From Methylophaga sulfidovorans (GTDB lineage Bacteria > Pseudomonadota > Gammaproteobacteria > Nitrosococcales > Methylophagaceae), in assembly GCF_900114205.1 (NCBI RefSeq), contig NZ_FOSH01000004.1, forward strand, positions 1 to 64,000: 64,000 nucleotides of DNA, read 5' to 3'. The notes below the pieces were generated by a model. It had not been told where the DNA came from, searched no databases, and worked only from the letters and a program-made list of their open reading frames with translations. The position numbers and the translations under genes are program-made. Below, piece after piece: positions 17,806 to 29,093 of this stretch. Each line of letters starts with the position of its first letter. Within the stretch, counting starts at the first letter, position 1.

Positions 17806-19899
17806 TTAGAAACTGTAACTTGCTCCAATCTGGAAATTACGTTTCTGCCCAGGGAAGAAACGATAACTTCCAAATGCATAATCAGCTCGATCAGCGTATT
17901 CTTCATTTAGAATATTTTTGACCTGTCCATGCAAAGTCAGCTTCTCTGTCACTTTTGTTTCAACACGTAAATTCAGTAAGTCATGACCGTCATATTTGTG
18001 TTCATTTGAAGGGTCTAAGTAGTAGTCCCCCATATGTTGCCACTCTAGTTCAGCACGGCTACGCGGGTTAACATCCCATCCAAGACGGACATTAGCGATA
18101 TGTCTTGGTGCAGTATCAATTTCATTACCAGACAGCACTTCACTTGCTGTATTAGTAAAGTCATAGGTATGTTTGGCATAGGTGTAATTCACAGCTAAAT
18201 CAAATTGTTCAAATAAAGGCATTGAAAGTGCCACTTCTACACCACGGTGTTTTGTCTTGCCATCAGTCACATTTAGTCCATCAGAGTCACGGAAGAAAAA
18301 GTTTCTCTTTTTCATATAGAACAAACTCACTTCGTAGTCGATGATAGCTACCGTTCCACGTGAACCCACTTCTATACTATCCAATTTCTCAGAATCCATA
18401 TCACCCACAGTTTGCTGATTTTGTAGTCGATACAAGTCAGTTGTTTGAGGTGCACGATTACCTCGTGAGTAATTCGCAAATAGGCTGTGATCCTGGTTTA
18501 GTGCATACACGATACCAAGTTTAGGGCTCCAATCATTGAATGTATCTTCTCTGTTTCCTGGTCTGAGATATAAACATTCTGATGGCGAGGCAAAGCATGG
18601 ACTTCCATCTGCTTCACCTGTACCCGAAGCTACATTATTGTCGTAATCATAATTAACATGCTCGAAACGTAAGCCTGTTGTCGCACGCCACTTCTCGGCA
18701 AGTTGCCACTCAGCATGGACATAAGGTGCAATAGTCGTTGCCACAACATCATAGTCATAGTGAGTGCCCTGCTGCCTGTTTTTACCAAAAGCAGTATAAC
18801 TAGCGCGCTGTTGCGTCTCTTTCAGACTACCATCGGTGTACTCTAAATCTGTTCCAAAAATAACTTTATGACCACCATCCAAGTCCATATAGTAGGCAAT
18901 CTGAGTTCCTAAACTTGTGTGTTCATTTTCCTCAATGGCTCGTGAAGGTAAATAATGCTGCCTAAATTTCATACGGTTATCACGAAAATATGGCGTAATG
19001 CTCAATATATCGCCATTCGCCATGACATGGTCCCAGCGCGTATGTAATCGAACAGAGTGCCAATCACGGAATGCATCAGGATCATCATTCGTTTTCATCA
19101 ACGAAGTATCTTCATAAGCCTTTTCATCATCCGACTCTACAAAACCTGCAGTTTCTTGATTTAAATTAAAAGCGGAGAAGACGGTTGTAAACGTATCACC
19201 ATTGTCAGCGTAGTAATCATGACGAGCTGTAATTTTTTGTTGCCCGTATTCTTCATCATCACGCCAACCTCCAAAATCAGTCCCACTAAAACTGACACGA
19301 TATCCATGTTTCCCAACGGTATCACTGACAGTACCTTTCAATTTATAAAGGTCATCCGATCCGACGGTGACATCAAGAATTCTTTCCAAATCGAGTGATG
19401 GAGGTCTGGAAAGCACATTTATCAGGCCATGTACGGCATTAGAACCATACAACGCGCTACCTGGACCTCTAACAACTTCAATACTGTCTGCCCACTCATA
19501 ATCAGCTTCTGCCAAGCCATTATTATTGGCAAATCCGGCTGCTCGTAATGGAATACCATCTTCCATAAAGAGAAAAGCACCCGCAGCACCGGGACCGGTT
19601 AATACTGGTGAACGGATGGCGACTAATGATTCAGCGCCATTCCCGCGTTGAATATTCACACCGCTTACGCGTGCGAGAGTTTCTTCAATATGGTCAGCAT
19701 TGATAAGATCAATCTCTTGTTCAGAGACTTTGCCAGTATTACCTGCTAACTCTCTGAGTGATGTTTCTGATCTAGTACCTGTTACTACCATTTCTCCTAA
19801 GGAAATATCATCTTCGCTAGTATCTTCTGCAAAGGCGGGTTGCCATATTGTGGTCGCTGCAGCAGCCACCATGAATGTGAGTTGTTTCTTTGAAAACAT
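17806..19899 (-). CDS. TonB-dependent receptor, no STN domain
   Basis: This 697-residue outer-membrane receptor has a signal peptide (cleavage after QPAFA), a TonB-box-like EMVVTGTR near residue 42, and a plug at about 50-165 with the SIEVVRGPGSALYGSNAVHG signature. The barrel ends in FQIGASYSF. The lack of an STN domain means it is a plain transporter of the CirA/BtuB kind. The substrate cannot be told from sequence. ATG 19899 is chosen because GAGAGAG lies 9 bases upstream and the signal peptide begins there; TTG 19920 is in frame. A near-palindrome TCAATGATCATTAA at 19917-19930 overlaps the leader and might be a regulator site. Confidence 0.9.
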   Translation of the reverse strand: MFSKKQLTFMVAAAATTIWQPAFAEDTSEDDISLGEMVVTGTRSETSLRELAGNTGKVSEQEIDLINADHIEETLARVSGVNIQRGNGAESLVAIRSPVLTGPGAAGAFLFMEDGIPLRAAGFANNNGLAEADYEWADSIEVVRGPGSALYGSNAVHGLINVLSRPPSLDLERILDVTVGSDDLYKLKGTVSDTVGKHGYRVSFSGTDFGGWRDDEEYGQQKITARHDYYADNGDTFTTVFSAFNLNQETAGFVESDDEKAYEDTSLMKTNDDPDAFRDWHSVRLHTRWDHVMANGDILSITPYFRDNRMKFRQHYLPSRAIEENEHTSLGTQIAYYMDLDGGHKVIFGTDLEYTDGSLKETQQRASYTAFGKNRQQGTHYDYDVVATTIAPYVHAEWQLAEKWRATTGLRFEHVNYDYDNNVASGTGEADGSPCFASPSECLYLRPGNREDTFNDWSPKLGIVYALNQDHSLFANYSRGNRAPQTTDLYRLQNQQTVGDMDSEKLDSIEVGSRGTVAIIDYEVSLFYMKKRNFFFRDSDGLNVTDGKTKHRGVEVALSMPLFEQFDLAVNYTYAKHTYDFTNTASEVLSGNEIDTAPRHIANVRLGWDVNPRSRAELEWQHMGDYYLDPSNEHKYDGHDLLNLRVETKVTEKLTLHGQVKNILNEEYADRADYAFGSYRFFPGQKRNFQIGASYSF

Positions 19900-20061
19900 A
19901 ATCCAATTCTCTCTCGTCAATGATCATTAATTTCGTAATGGGGTCGAATTCTCCCATACAGGGCGTTTCAATACATCAGAAAAATCCCTAACCCCATTGA
20001 AAACAGAGACTGAAATCCCCAAATACATGATCGAGATCAATTTCAGGTACATAATCCATTT

Positions 20062-20952
20062 ATGGAATACAAAGACTATTACAAAATTTTGGGTGTCGCC
20101 CGTGACGCTTCTCAGGACGAGATAAAAAAAGCCTATCGGAAACTGGCCAGAAAATATCATCCTGACGTCAGTAAAGAAGCAAACGCTGAAGATAAATTTA
20201 AAGAGGTAGGTGAAGCCTACGAAGTCTTACGTGACGAACAAAAACGGGCTCAATACGATCAGTTCGGTAGTAACTATCGTCACGGTCAATCATTTAACCC
20301 ACCTCCAGGTTGGGATGATCATGCTGGCTTTGGTGGTGGCAACTTCAGTAGTTTCTTTGAAAACATGTTTGGCGGCATGGGAGGCATGGGCGGCGGCATG
20401 GGAGATAACTTCTTTGCCCGTGGTGAAGATGTGAATGCCAAAATTACCATCTCATTAGAAGATGCGTTTAATGGTGCAGCCAAAACGATTCGGCGTCCGG
20501 CTGGTGCCAGTCAGTCAGGCACTATTAATGTAAAGATCCCTGCAGGCATTGCCTCTGGTAAAAAAATTCGTTTGTCAGGCCAGGGTAAATCGGGTGGTGG
20601 CGGCAAGTCGGGTGACTTATATCTTGAAGTCAATATTGCACCACATCCTCATTTCCGTCTGGAAGATAAGGACGTCTATTTAGATTTACCCATTACACCT
20701 TGGGAGGCTGCATTAGGTGGAAAAGTGACCGTGCCGACATTAGCTGGAAAAATTAATCTGACCATTCCGGCAGGTGCACGCAGCGGCCAAAAAATGCGTT
20801 TGAAAGGTCGTGGACTGCCTGGCAAAGAACCTGGCGATGAATTTGTGGTCTTGCAAATAATGGTTCCACCAGCAAATAACGATAAAGCGAAGAAGCTTTA
20901 CCAGCAGATGGCGGAAGAACTGGCTTTTAACCCGCGAGAATCGCTGGAATAA
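20062..20952 (+). CDS. cbpA: CbpA-type DnaJ co-chaperone
   Basis: This 296-residue class B J-protein has a J domain at 1-70 with the HPD motif at 32-34 for stimulating DnaK ATPase. A Gly/Phe/Met-rich linker spans about 85-120 with repeated GGMGG, and two beta-barrel substrate-binding domains fill about 125-290. There is no zinc finger, as in CbpA rather than DnaJ. It assists refolding in the cytoplasm, and E. coli CbpA also binds curved DNA. The ATG at 20062 follows a leader of about 160 bases shared with the divergent TonB receptor. The degQ-like gene begins 18 bases after its stop, so the two probably form one quality-control operon. Confidence 0.92.
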   Translation: MEYKDYYKILGVARDASQDEIKKAYRKLARKYHPDVSKEANAEDKFKEVGEAYEVLRDEQKRAQYDQFGSNYRHGQSFNPPPGWDDHAGFGGGNFSSFFENMFGGMGGMGGGMGDNFFARGEDVNAKITISLEDAFNGAAKTIRRPAGASQSGTINVKIPAGIASGKKIRLSGQGKSGGGGKSGDLYLEVNIAPHPHFRLEDKDVYLDLPITPWEAALGGKVTVPTLAGKINLTIPAGARSGQKMRLKGRGLPGKEPGDEFVVLQIMVPPANNDKAKKLYQQMAEELAFNPRESLE

Positions 20953-20970
20953 TTTTTATCGGGAGGCGTT

Positions 20971-22350
20971 GTGAAGTTCAGCTTTAAATCATCCATTGTT
21001 TGGTTAGCCGCATTTGTTTTAATTGCTCAAGTTGCCTCGGCAGCACTGCCAATTAACTGGTTTTCTGATAAAGACGAGATGCCCTCTTTGGCACCGATGC
21101 TTGATCGCACTAAACCTGCCGTGGTCAATATAGCGACAAAAAGTGAAGTCAGAGTTCAAGACAACCCTTTTATGAACGATCCCTTTTTCAGGCACTTTTT
21201 TAATGTGCCTGAACAGCCAAGGGTGAGACAACGCCAAAGTTTAGGTTCTGGCGTCATTATTGATGCTAAAGAAGGTCTGGTTATTACCAATAATCATGTG
21301 ATTCGTGGTGCTGATGAAGTAACAGTTTCACTAAATGACGGACGCACCTTCCAGGCCGATATTGTTGGTAGTGATCCTGCCACCGATGTCGCGCTTATTA
21401 AGATTCCTGCTGAAAACTTATCCGCCCTGCCACTGGCCAATTCAGACTCTCTGCGTGTAGGCGACTTTGTGGTGGCCATCGGCAATCCATTTGGTCTAGG
21501 ACAAACAGTGACTTCAGGTATCGTCAGTGCTTTAGGCAGAAGTGGGCTAGGCATAGAAGGTTATGAAAACTTTATCCAAACTGATGCTTCAATTAACCCC
21601 GGTAACTCTGGCGGCGCCTTAGTTAACTTGCGTGGTGAGCTGGTAGGTATTAACACTGCCATTTTCTCACCGGGTGGCGCCTCATCCGGCAATATCGGTA
21701 TCGGCTTTGCTATTCCCAGTAATCTGGTCAAGCAAATCAGCGATCAGCTCTTAGAACATGGTGAAGTTCAGCGTGCTTATCTGGGCGTGCAAATGCAGGA
21801 TATTACGCCTGAGCTGGCTCAAGCATTTAATATCAAATCTCAACAAGGTGCTGTTGTTAGCCATGTTATTCCTGATTCAGCTGCCGCAGTTGCTGGCTTA
21901 AAAGTAGGTGATGTCATTACTGCCGTTGATGGTACGCGGTTAATTAACGCGGATAGTCTGAGAAATACCATTGGATTGATGGTCGTTGGCCAAACCGTCA
22001 AACTCGATATCATTCGAAATGGCAAAGCAAAAACCATCAAAGCGACCGTTAAACAAACGCGTAAAACCGCATCTGATGGCTTGGTACATCCAAAATTATC
22101 TGGTGCGACCTTTGGTGATATTGAGCAAGACTCGCCTTATTACGGACAAGTTGAAGGTGTTGTGATTTATTCGGTAAAACGTGGCAGCCCAGCCTGGCAA
22201 GCAGGTTTGAGACCTGATGACATTATCACTTCAGTGAATCGTCAATCGGTATCGTCACTGGAGCAGTTCAAGCCAATGGTCAGCAATGAGAAGGAATTAT
22301 TACTGAATATCATCCGCGGTCGACGCGCGATGTTCTTATTACTGAAGTAA
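20971..22350 (+). CDS. degQ: HtrA-family periplasmic serine protease (DegQ/DegP-like)
   Basis: This 459-residue protein has an N-terminal signal or anchor helix (about 5-25), a trypsin-like domain (about 40-240) and two PDZ domains (about 260-350 and 375-455). The catalytic triad is visible: His109 in TNNHV, Asp139 in ATDVALIK, and Ser213 in GNSGGALVN. Two PDZ domains favour DegP/DegQ over DegS. It degrades or refolds misfolded envelope proteins. The start is GTG 20971 with GGGAGG 6-7 bases upstream, close behind cbpA. A clear terminator follows at 22363. Confidence 0.92.
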   Translation: MKFSFKSSIVWLAAFVLIAQVASAALPINWFSDKDEMPSLAPMLDRTKPAVVNIATKSEVRVQDNPFMNDPFFRHFFNVPEQPRVRQRQSLGSGVIIDAKEGLVITNNHVIRGADEVTVSLNDGRTFQADIVGSDPATDVALIKIPAENLSALPLANSDSLRVGDFVVAIGNPFGLGQTVTSGIVSALGRSGLGIEGYENFIQTDASINPGNSGGALVNLRGELVGINTAIFSPGGASSGNIGIGFAIPSNLVKQISDQLLEHGEVQRAYLGVQMQDITPELAQAFNIKSQQGAVVSHVIPDSAAAVAGLKVGDVITAVDGTRLINADSLRNTIGLMVVGQTVKLDIIRNGKAKTIKATVKQTRKTASDGLVHPKLSGATFGDIEQDSPYYGQVEGVVIYSVKRGSPAWQAGLRPDDIITSVNRQSVSSLEQFKPMVSNEKELLLNIIRGRRAMFLLLK

Positions 22351-22362
22351 GCCAAAAGACTA

Positions 22363-22392
22363 AGGAGCCTGAAATAATCCAGGCTCCTTTTT
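22363..22392 (+). terminator. Rho-independent terminator of cbpA-degQ
   Basis: AGGAGCCTG at 22363-22371 pairs with CAGGCTCCT at 22380-22388 and is followed by a T run. It lies between the converging degQ-like and hypothetical genes. Confidence 0.92.
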
Positions 22393-22394
22393 AT

Positions 22395-22982
22395 TTAGTC
22401 TCTGGTCAAATCAAGTTTTTGGGTGAAGACATACACACTGTTAATAAATAACGACCACTCTACATGTAGTTCATCATCCGTTGGTGCATCAATCGAAATC
22501 ATATATTCCAGATAGCGTACACCCGCATCAGGACCATTGGTAGCATGCTCTCGTTGATTAGCTTCAATATGTCGTCCATTCATACTCAGCGTATATAAAT
22601 TCTTTATATTAATTAGATCGAGTCTATCTGAACGAGTAACACCTTCAGCCGGAAACTTTTTTTCTAACTGTGCCCTAAACAAAACGTTACCGCTTTCTCT
22701 TACTTCAGCTTTGACTTGCATCTTTTTTTGCAATCTTTCAGGGTGACGCTCTGGGCCTTTACAGTGAATTTCTTCTCCGGTCCCAGACCATTTCCCTTTA
22801 AGTTTTTTCAGAAACTGCAGCTGTTTCTCATTTTTATCAACACGAAGACTTTTATCAATATCACGATACTTATCTCCCAATGACTGCGCTGTCGGTGATT
22901 CTTGATAACATTCGTAGGCGGCGACAACTGGTGAATGTATACACCAACCCAAAATCAACATCAGAAGACAATATTTTTTCAT
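22395..22982 (-). CDS. Hypothetical secreted protein, 195 aa
   Basis: A Sec signal peptide is evident (MKKYCLLML..., cleavage near VVAA at 19-22), so the mature protein of about 173 residues is periplasmic or outer-membrane associated. The mature part has two Cys that could pair (YECYQES and EIHCKG), a KGKWSGTGEE segment, and alternating strands typical of a lipocalin-like or beta-sandwich fold. No family was recognised. It starts opposite gdhA with a 210-base intergenic region and reads toward the degQ terminator. Confidence 0.65.
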   Translation of the reverse strand: MKKYCLLMLILGWCIHSPVVAAYECYQESPTAQSLGDKYRDIDKSLRVDKNEKQLQFLKKLKGKWSGTGEEIHCKGPERHPERLQKKMQVKAEVRESGNVLFRAQLEKKFPAEGVTRSDRLDLINIKNLYTLSMNGRHIEANQREHATNGPDAGVRYLEYMISIDAPTDDELHVEWSLFINSVYVFTQKLDLTRD

Positions 22983-23150
22983 TACTTAACTTCCATTTAC
23001 CACGTTATGAAATAGGATCAAAAGCTTTTCAACAAGCAATGTCAAACTTAACTCAGATAGAAAAGTTTTTATGATGAATTTGCTAAAACAGAAAACTCAT
23101 CCGTATATTGTATGTCACTAGCTTAACAACGCTTAGCTATTAGCAAATAG

Positions 23151-24518
<1,368 letters not shown>

Positions 24519-24525
24519 AAAAATA

Positions 24526-24554
24526 ATGGGCCAATCCAAATTGAGCTGGCCCAT
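24526..24554 (-). terminator. Terminator between gdhA and DUF808 gene
   Basis: ATGGGCCA at 24526-24533 pairs with TGGCCCAT at 24547-24554. On the minus strand the stem is followed by TATTTTT, so it mainly serves the DUF808 gene; the plus side has only CTCTTTA. Confidence 0.7.
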
Positions 24555-24558
24555 CTCT

Positions 24559-25479
24559 TTAAAACAGTTTCTTAATCCCTGTCACGATTAATAACACGAT
24601 CACCCCCGCAATCAGGCCAATCACCCCATTAAACAGCAATGGCATGATGGTAGTCATCACTGCACCCATCGATGTGTTCAATATCTCTAATATATGATGT
24701 AAAAATGGCAAGCCATGTACCAGAATACCGCCGCCCACCAAAAACATGGCGATCATCCCCACCACCGAGAGGAACTTCATTAACTTCGGCGCAAGAAATA
24801 AAATGATTTGTCCCAGTTTGCGTTGAAAAGCATCAAAGTTGCTATCGCCATCACCGTATTTTATTAAGGCCAGACCAGCATCATCGAATTTCACAATACC
24901 AGCGACAATTCCATAGACACCAGAGGTCATCACAATAGCTATCACAGAAACCACGACCGCTTGTGTTAGAAAGCTCCCTCCTTGCACAACACCGAGTGCA
25001 ATCACAATAATCTCAGCGGACAGAATAAAGTCTGTTCTGATGGCCCCTTTTATTTTCTTACGTTCATAGGCTTTGATATCGATATTTTTATCTGTGGTTG
25101 CAGCGGCCAGTTTTTTCTTATGCTCGTCATCACTTTCTTCATGTGGTAACCATTTATGAGCCAGCTTTTCCATGCCTTCATAACAAAGAAATAAACCACC
25201 TAGCATTAATAAGATGGTGACACCAATAGGAAAAACAGCACTAATAACTAAAGCCAGTGGCACTAAAATTAACTTATTTAAATAAGAACCTTTGGCGACT
25301 GCCCACACCACTGGTAGCTCACGTTTCGGGTCTACACCGGTGACTTGCTGTGCATTAAGTGCGAGATCATCACCTAATACGCCTGCCGTCTTTTTTGCTG
25401 CCACCTTTGTCATCACTGACACATCATCAAGTAATGATGCGATATCATCGACCAGAGCTAATAAGCCAACACCTGCCAT
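24559..25479 (-). CDS. DUF808 (YedI-like) inner-membrane protein
   Basis: This 306-residue protein matches the DUF808/YedI family from its first residues (MAGVGLLALVDDIASLLDDV). A Lys/Ala-rich segment (KVAAKKTAGVLGDDLALN) follows, then six to eight membrane spans between about 70 and 300. The central cytoplasmic loop (about 110-145) is highly charged. The family is widespread in proteobacteria but has no established function. It is a single gene flanked by the gdhA terminator and a LysR gene. Confidence 0.9.
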   Translation of the reverse strand: MAGVGLLALVDDIASLLDDVSVMTKVAAKKTAGVLGDDLALNAQQVTGVDPKRELPVVWAVAKGSYLNKLILVPLALVISAVFPIGVTILLMLGGLFLCYEGMEKLAHKWLPHEESDDEHKKKLAAATTDKNIDIKAYERKKIKGAIRTDFILSAEIIVIALGVVQGGSFLTQAVVVSVIAIVMTSGVYGIVAGIVKFDDAGLALIKYGDGDSNFDAFQRKLGQIILFLAPKLMKFLSVVGMIAMFLVGGGILVHGLPFLHHILEILNTSMGAVMTTIMPLLFNGVIGLIAGVIVLLIVTGIKKLF

Positions 25480-25673
25480 ATTTTTTATTCCAATAACGTT
25501 TAGTGAGAGATAGCGTATTTATTTAGATATCCGCTGTCTATTTGCTCTTTTTTATCAGGCAAAAAACCATACTTGTCATTATGACTTAATTTTGCATGCC
25601 GCTGATGCAAACAAACTTAAAGCTGTTCTAGCAAGCAAATTACTAAAGTAAGCCCAACAGGCTGATAATTGTA

Positions 25674-26537
25674 TTAAGTCTGGATAAGTGACATAAATGC
25701 TTTTGCTGCTGGACTGGGCCTTGATGACCAAATCATATACAAAGCTCGCTTTGGTGCTTCTTTTATGGGAATAGCCACAACATCAGAGAATTCTTCGGCC
25801 AGAGGTTTTGGGACAATAGCATAAGCTAGACCAGACGCCACTAACTGCTCAATTAAACTGATATGGTCAACCACAAACTTTACTTTAGATAAAAGGCCCT
25901 GGCTGGCAAAAGCTTCATCAGTCTGTCGTCGGGCACTGCTTTCTTTTGGATAGTTAACCATCGGCTCAGCGGCAAGTTGATGTAATGATAACAAAGGATA
26001 TTTTGCCAGGTGATGCTCGCATGGCAACACGGCTACCAGAGGCTCTTCAGCTAACTGAGAATATTCAACACCTGATATCGGCTCATCTACCCATAACCCG
26101 ATCAAAGCTATATCCAAACGATGGTTTGCCACATCGTTGATCAATATTTCACTACCGGCTGTTTTTAAACCAATATCGACCTCTGGGTAACTTTGGTGAA
26201 ACTCTGCAAATACATTTACGATATTAATCATCGTCATTGCTGAAATCATGCCGACATTAAGACGGCCTGAAACAAGCCCTGTTGTTGCCGTAACGTCAGT
26301 GTAAATTTTCTGAACTGAATCTAAGGTATGCTTTGCCTGCTCAACAAATGATTGTCCCGCCAGCGTTAAAGTGACCTTTCTTGACGTCCGTTCAAAAAGG
26401 GATACACCCAACTCTTCTTCTAGCTTTGCAATCTGATGACTTAATGCTGACTGAACGGTATGGCAGCGTTTAGCAGCCAAGGTAAAACTGGATTCCTCAG
26501 CTACAGCTACCACATATTCAATTTGCCTTAGATTCAT
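25674..26537 (-). CDS. LysR-family transcriptional regulator
   Basis: This 287-residue regulator has an N-terminal winged helix-turn-helix (about 1-60: MNLRQIEYVVAVAEESSFTLAAKRCHTVQSALSHQIAKLE) and a LysR effector-binding domain (about 90-285). It is divergent from the MFS transporter gene, with 101 bases between starts. This is the usual layout for a LysR regulator controlling its neighbour, probably an efflux pump. The inducer cannot be inferred. A TAAAGATAGCTTTAA-like inverted repeat just upstream (about 26549-26563) could be a binding site. Confidence 0.92.
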   Translation of the reverse strand: MNLRQIEYVVAVAEESSFTLAAKRCHTVQSALSHQIAKLEEELGVSLFERTSRKVTLTLAGQSFVEQAKHTLDSVQKIYTDVTATTGLVSGRLNVGMISAMTMINIVNVFAEFHQSYPEVDIGLKTAGSEILINDVANHRLDIALIGLWVDEPISGVEYSQLAEEPLVAVLPCEHHLAKYPLLSLHQLAAEPMVNYPKESSARRQTDEAFASQGLLSKVKFVVDHISLIEQLVASGLAYAIVPKPLAEEFSDVVAIPIKEAPKRALYMIWSSRPSPAAKAFMSLIQT

Positions 26538-26638
26538 TCATCTATCTCATTTAAAGATAGCTTTAATGATAACAATGCATTTGAATCATTAATACTTACA
26601 TCGCATAGTATGCCTAACTCATTCACTGAAACACCTTT

Positions 26639-27817
26639 ATGACAAAGCAACAAAATGTGTTAACACAAGGCTTGGTTTTACTGATGGCAACCGCAACAGG
26701 CATTGCCGTAGCAAGTAATTACTACGCCCAACCATTACTAGATACAATAGCTTCTGAGTTTGGCTTAAGTCACTCCTTAGCAGGTAATATTGTCACCACC
26801 GCCCAACTCAGTTATGGCATTGGCTTATTATTTCTAGTACCTCTGGCTGACAGACTGGAGCGCCGTAAGCTCATTATCGTGATGAGCTTATTTGCCACAA
26901 TGGGTTTGGTAATAAGTGGTTTCGCTAGCAGCCTGCCATGGTTATTACTAGGCACTGCTATAACCGGTCTCAGCTCCGTTGTTGCCCAAGTATTACTGCC
27001 ATTAGGAGCAACGCTGGTCTCTGAACAGCAACGCGGAAAAGTCATTGGCACCATAATGGGTGGATTATTACTGGGCATATTATTAGCCCGTGTTGTGTCC
27101 GGTGGCTTGTCCAGTCTAGGTAGCTGGCGTTATATCTATTGGTTTGCTGCTGTAGCCATGTTCATCACCACACTGGCTTTAGCTCGTTTCTTACCAACTT
27201 ATCATAATAATAATGATATGAGCTATAAGCAGATATTAGGCTCTGTACTCAGCTTATTTGTTAAAGAACCTATACTGCGTTACCGTTCCATACTGGGCAT
27301 GCTGTCATTTGCTTTGTTCAGCATGTTCTGGACTCCCCTGGCTTTCTTATTAGCCAAACCACCTTATGAATATAGCGATGCCACAATCGGTTTATTTGGT
27401 CTTGTTGGTGTTGCCGGGGTATTTGCAGCCACATGGGCTGGACGCTTAGCTGACGCGGGTAAAGGTGATCTTGGTACACGCATCGGTTTACTGGCTTTAT
27501 TAGTGAGTTGGCTGCTACTTTTTAATGCACCGAGCTCACTTATTGCACTTTTACTAGGTGTGTTATTACTGGATCTGGCAGTACAACTGGTGCATGTCAG
27601 CAATCAAAATAAAATTTATTCTTTACACCCAGATATTCGAAACAGACTCACCTCAGCGTATATGACCTGCTATTTTATTGGCGGGGCATTTGGTTCATGG
27701 TTTTCTGTCATGCTATATCAGCATTATGAGTGGACTGGTGTGACCATGGGTGCCACCGGGATTGCATTGATTGCCTGTATTCTGGATTTGAGTATGCGAA
27801 AGAATACATCGAAGTAA
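26639..27817 (+). CDS. MFS transporter, probable drug or metabolite efflux
   Basis: This 392-residue, twelve-span major facilitator protein has the loop 2-3 signature LADRLERRKLI at about 66-76 and the motif-C region SVVAQVLLPLGATLV of antiporters. It resembles E. coli YgaY/YdhP-like DHA1 exporters from its N-terminus (ATATGIAVASNYYAQPLLDTIA). It would exchange an amphipathic compound for protons at the inner membrane. The divergent LysR gene is the likely regulator. It converges with the dioxygenase-like gene 4 bases downstream, with no terminator in between. Confidence 0.9.
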   Translation: MTKQQNVLTQGLVLLMATATGIAVASNYYAQPLLDTIASEFGLSHSLAGNIVTTAQLSYGIGLLFLVPLADRLERRKLIIVMSLFATMGLVISGFASSLPWLLLGTAITGLSSVVAQVLLPLGATLVSEQQRGKVIGTIMGGLLLGILLARVVSGGLSSLGSWRYIYWFAAVAMFITTLALARFLPTYHNNNDMSYKQILGSVLSLFVKEPILRYRSILGMLSFALFSMFWTPLAFLLAKPPYEYSDATIGLFGLVGVAGVFAATWAGRLADAGKGDLGTRIGLLALLVSWLLLFNAPSSLIALLLGVLLLDLAVQLVHVSNQNKIYSLHPDIRNRLTSAYMTCYFIGGAFGSWFSVMLYQHYEWTGVTMGATGIALIACILDLSMRKNTSK

Positions 27818-27821
27818 TTAC

Positions 27822-28649
27822 TTACTCTGTATTTGAATCACTCATTGGTGGAATGCGAGATGACCATAAATACATACTCGCTTTTTTATCCAATATAGAT
27901 ATCGAATAAACAACATCACAGGCTCGTCCAGCCGCACCATAACAAACATGTAGCGGTAACAAATGCTCTTCTCGGGGGTGACAATAGCGTGCATAAGGTG
28001 CCTGTTCCCATTCCTTAAATCGCACCATCCTCTGTTCTTCAGTGATAGTCTGGCTCGAACATGTCTCCACCAGCCAGTCTTCAAAAGATTGATTCATTTG
28101 TTGATGCGCCAAATCATCTTTGGTAAAAAAAGCACGCATATTATGAAATGAGAAACCAGAGCCAATAATCAGGACATCTTCAGCAAGATTTTCAGCGATG
28201 ACCTCACCAAGCTTGAGGTGTAAATCCGGATCCAGCCCTTTCACTAAGGAAAGCTGAATACAAGGAATATCAGCATCTGGATACATAATGGTTAAAGGCA
28301 CAAACACACCATGATCAAGGCCTCTATTTTCCTCAAGTTCGGCGTCAATACCCGCTGTATTTAACTTACTCACCAGCTGTTCTGCTAACTCAGGCGCACC
28401 TGCACATGGGTATTTAAATGTATAAGATGCTTCAGGAAAACCATTGTAGTCATAACGTAAGTCTGGTGTTTTTTGGTGCGTGACTCTGACCTGCCTTGCT
28501 TCCCAATGGGCACTGATCACAATAATGGCTTTTGGCTTTTTTATCTGCTGTGTGATGTTAGTGAGTGTTTCAACTAACTGTTGATGTGAAATATCACCCA
28601 ATAAAGGCATGGGGCCTCCACCATGGGAAATGAAGACGATATCCGCCAT
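27822..28649 (-). CDS. Class III extradiol dioxygenase-like protein (YgiD/DODA family)
   Basis: This 275-residue protein is of the LigB/DODA type. Metal-ligand residues are SHGGG (His near 8), ISAHW (His near 46) and LDHGVFVPL (His about 112). A later GSGFSFHNMR matches the family's second half. Such enzymes cleave catechols or L-DOPA with a non-haem metal; the substrate here is unknown. ATG 28649 is chosen because it overlaps the preceding stop as TAATG and family similarity begins with MADIVFISHGGG. It is the last gene of a three-gene minus-strand operon. Confidence 0.87.
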   Translation of the reverse strand: MADIVFISHGGGPMPLLGDISHQQLVETLTNITQQIKKPKAIIVISAHWEARQVRVTHQKTPDLRYDYNGFPEASYTFKYPCAGAPELAEQLVSKLNTAGIDAELEENRGLDHGVFVPLTIMYPDADIPCIQLSLVKGLDPDLHLKLGEVIAENLAEDVLIIGSGFSFHNMRAFFTKDDLAHQQMNQSFEDWLVETCSSQTITEEQRMVRFKEWEQAPYARYCHPREEHLLPLHVCYGAAGRACDVVYSISILDKKASMYLWSSRIPPMSDSNTE

Positions 28650-29074
28650 TAGCTGACTGCTAAAAACCACTTCGGCTTCATTCTGCCAAAGTCAGCTCTA
28701 ATGGGTGATTTCAAACGTCTGGCAGAATCAATCACTACAGCACCATTATCATCACGCCTAAACACAGCCCAATGCCAGAAAGGTTCACCATTGATCTCAT
28801 GCCACTTCAATGCAATGAGCGCTCTATCAGGCAGATTGTCCCAAGAAACAAAGTCTGTTTGTTTGTCACTGACAGAGATATTTAATGCCGATAATAACTG
28901 CCTGACGTAGGAAGTATCAGACCATAGTGTTTTGTCTTCAGCATAGATACCAAGCGAATTTGCCAGCTCTTTTGCCTCGGCATAACTTATACGGGCGAGG
29001 TTAGCACAGGCAGCGATACCACAACCTGAAGCTTCTTCCTGAACAACAGCCCAACAATTTGGCTCCAAACTCAT
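28649..29074 (-). CDS. C39-like cysteine-protease-fold protein, 141 aa
   Basis: This is a compact papain/C39-like domain. It has a Gln (VVQEEASGCGIAAC) followed by candidate catalytic Cys22 or Cys27 of GCGIAAC and a later GEPFWHWAVF with the candidate His. An IDSAR acidic residue would complete a triad. No transporter domain or signal peptide is present, so it is a stand-alone cytoplasmic protein. It overlaps the dioxygenase-like gene by one base (TAATG), and GAGAG precedes its ATG. It resembles small C39-like proteins of unknown function; a peptidase or amidase role is only an inference. Confidence 0.68.
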   Translation of the reverse strand: MSLEPNCWAVVQEEASGCGIAACANLARISYAEAKELANSLGIYAEDKTLWSDTSYVRQLLSALNISVSDKQTDFVSWDNLPDRALIALKWHEINGEPFWHWAVFRRDDNGAVVIDSARRLKSPIRADFGRMKPKWFLAVS

Positions 29075-29093
29075 ATCACTCTCTTATCCGTTT

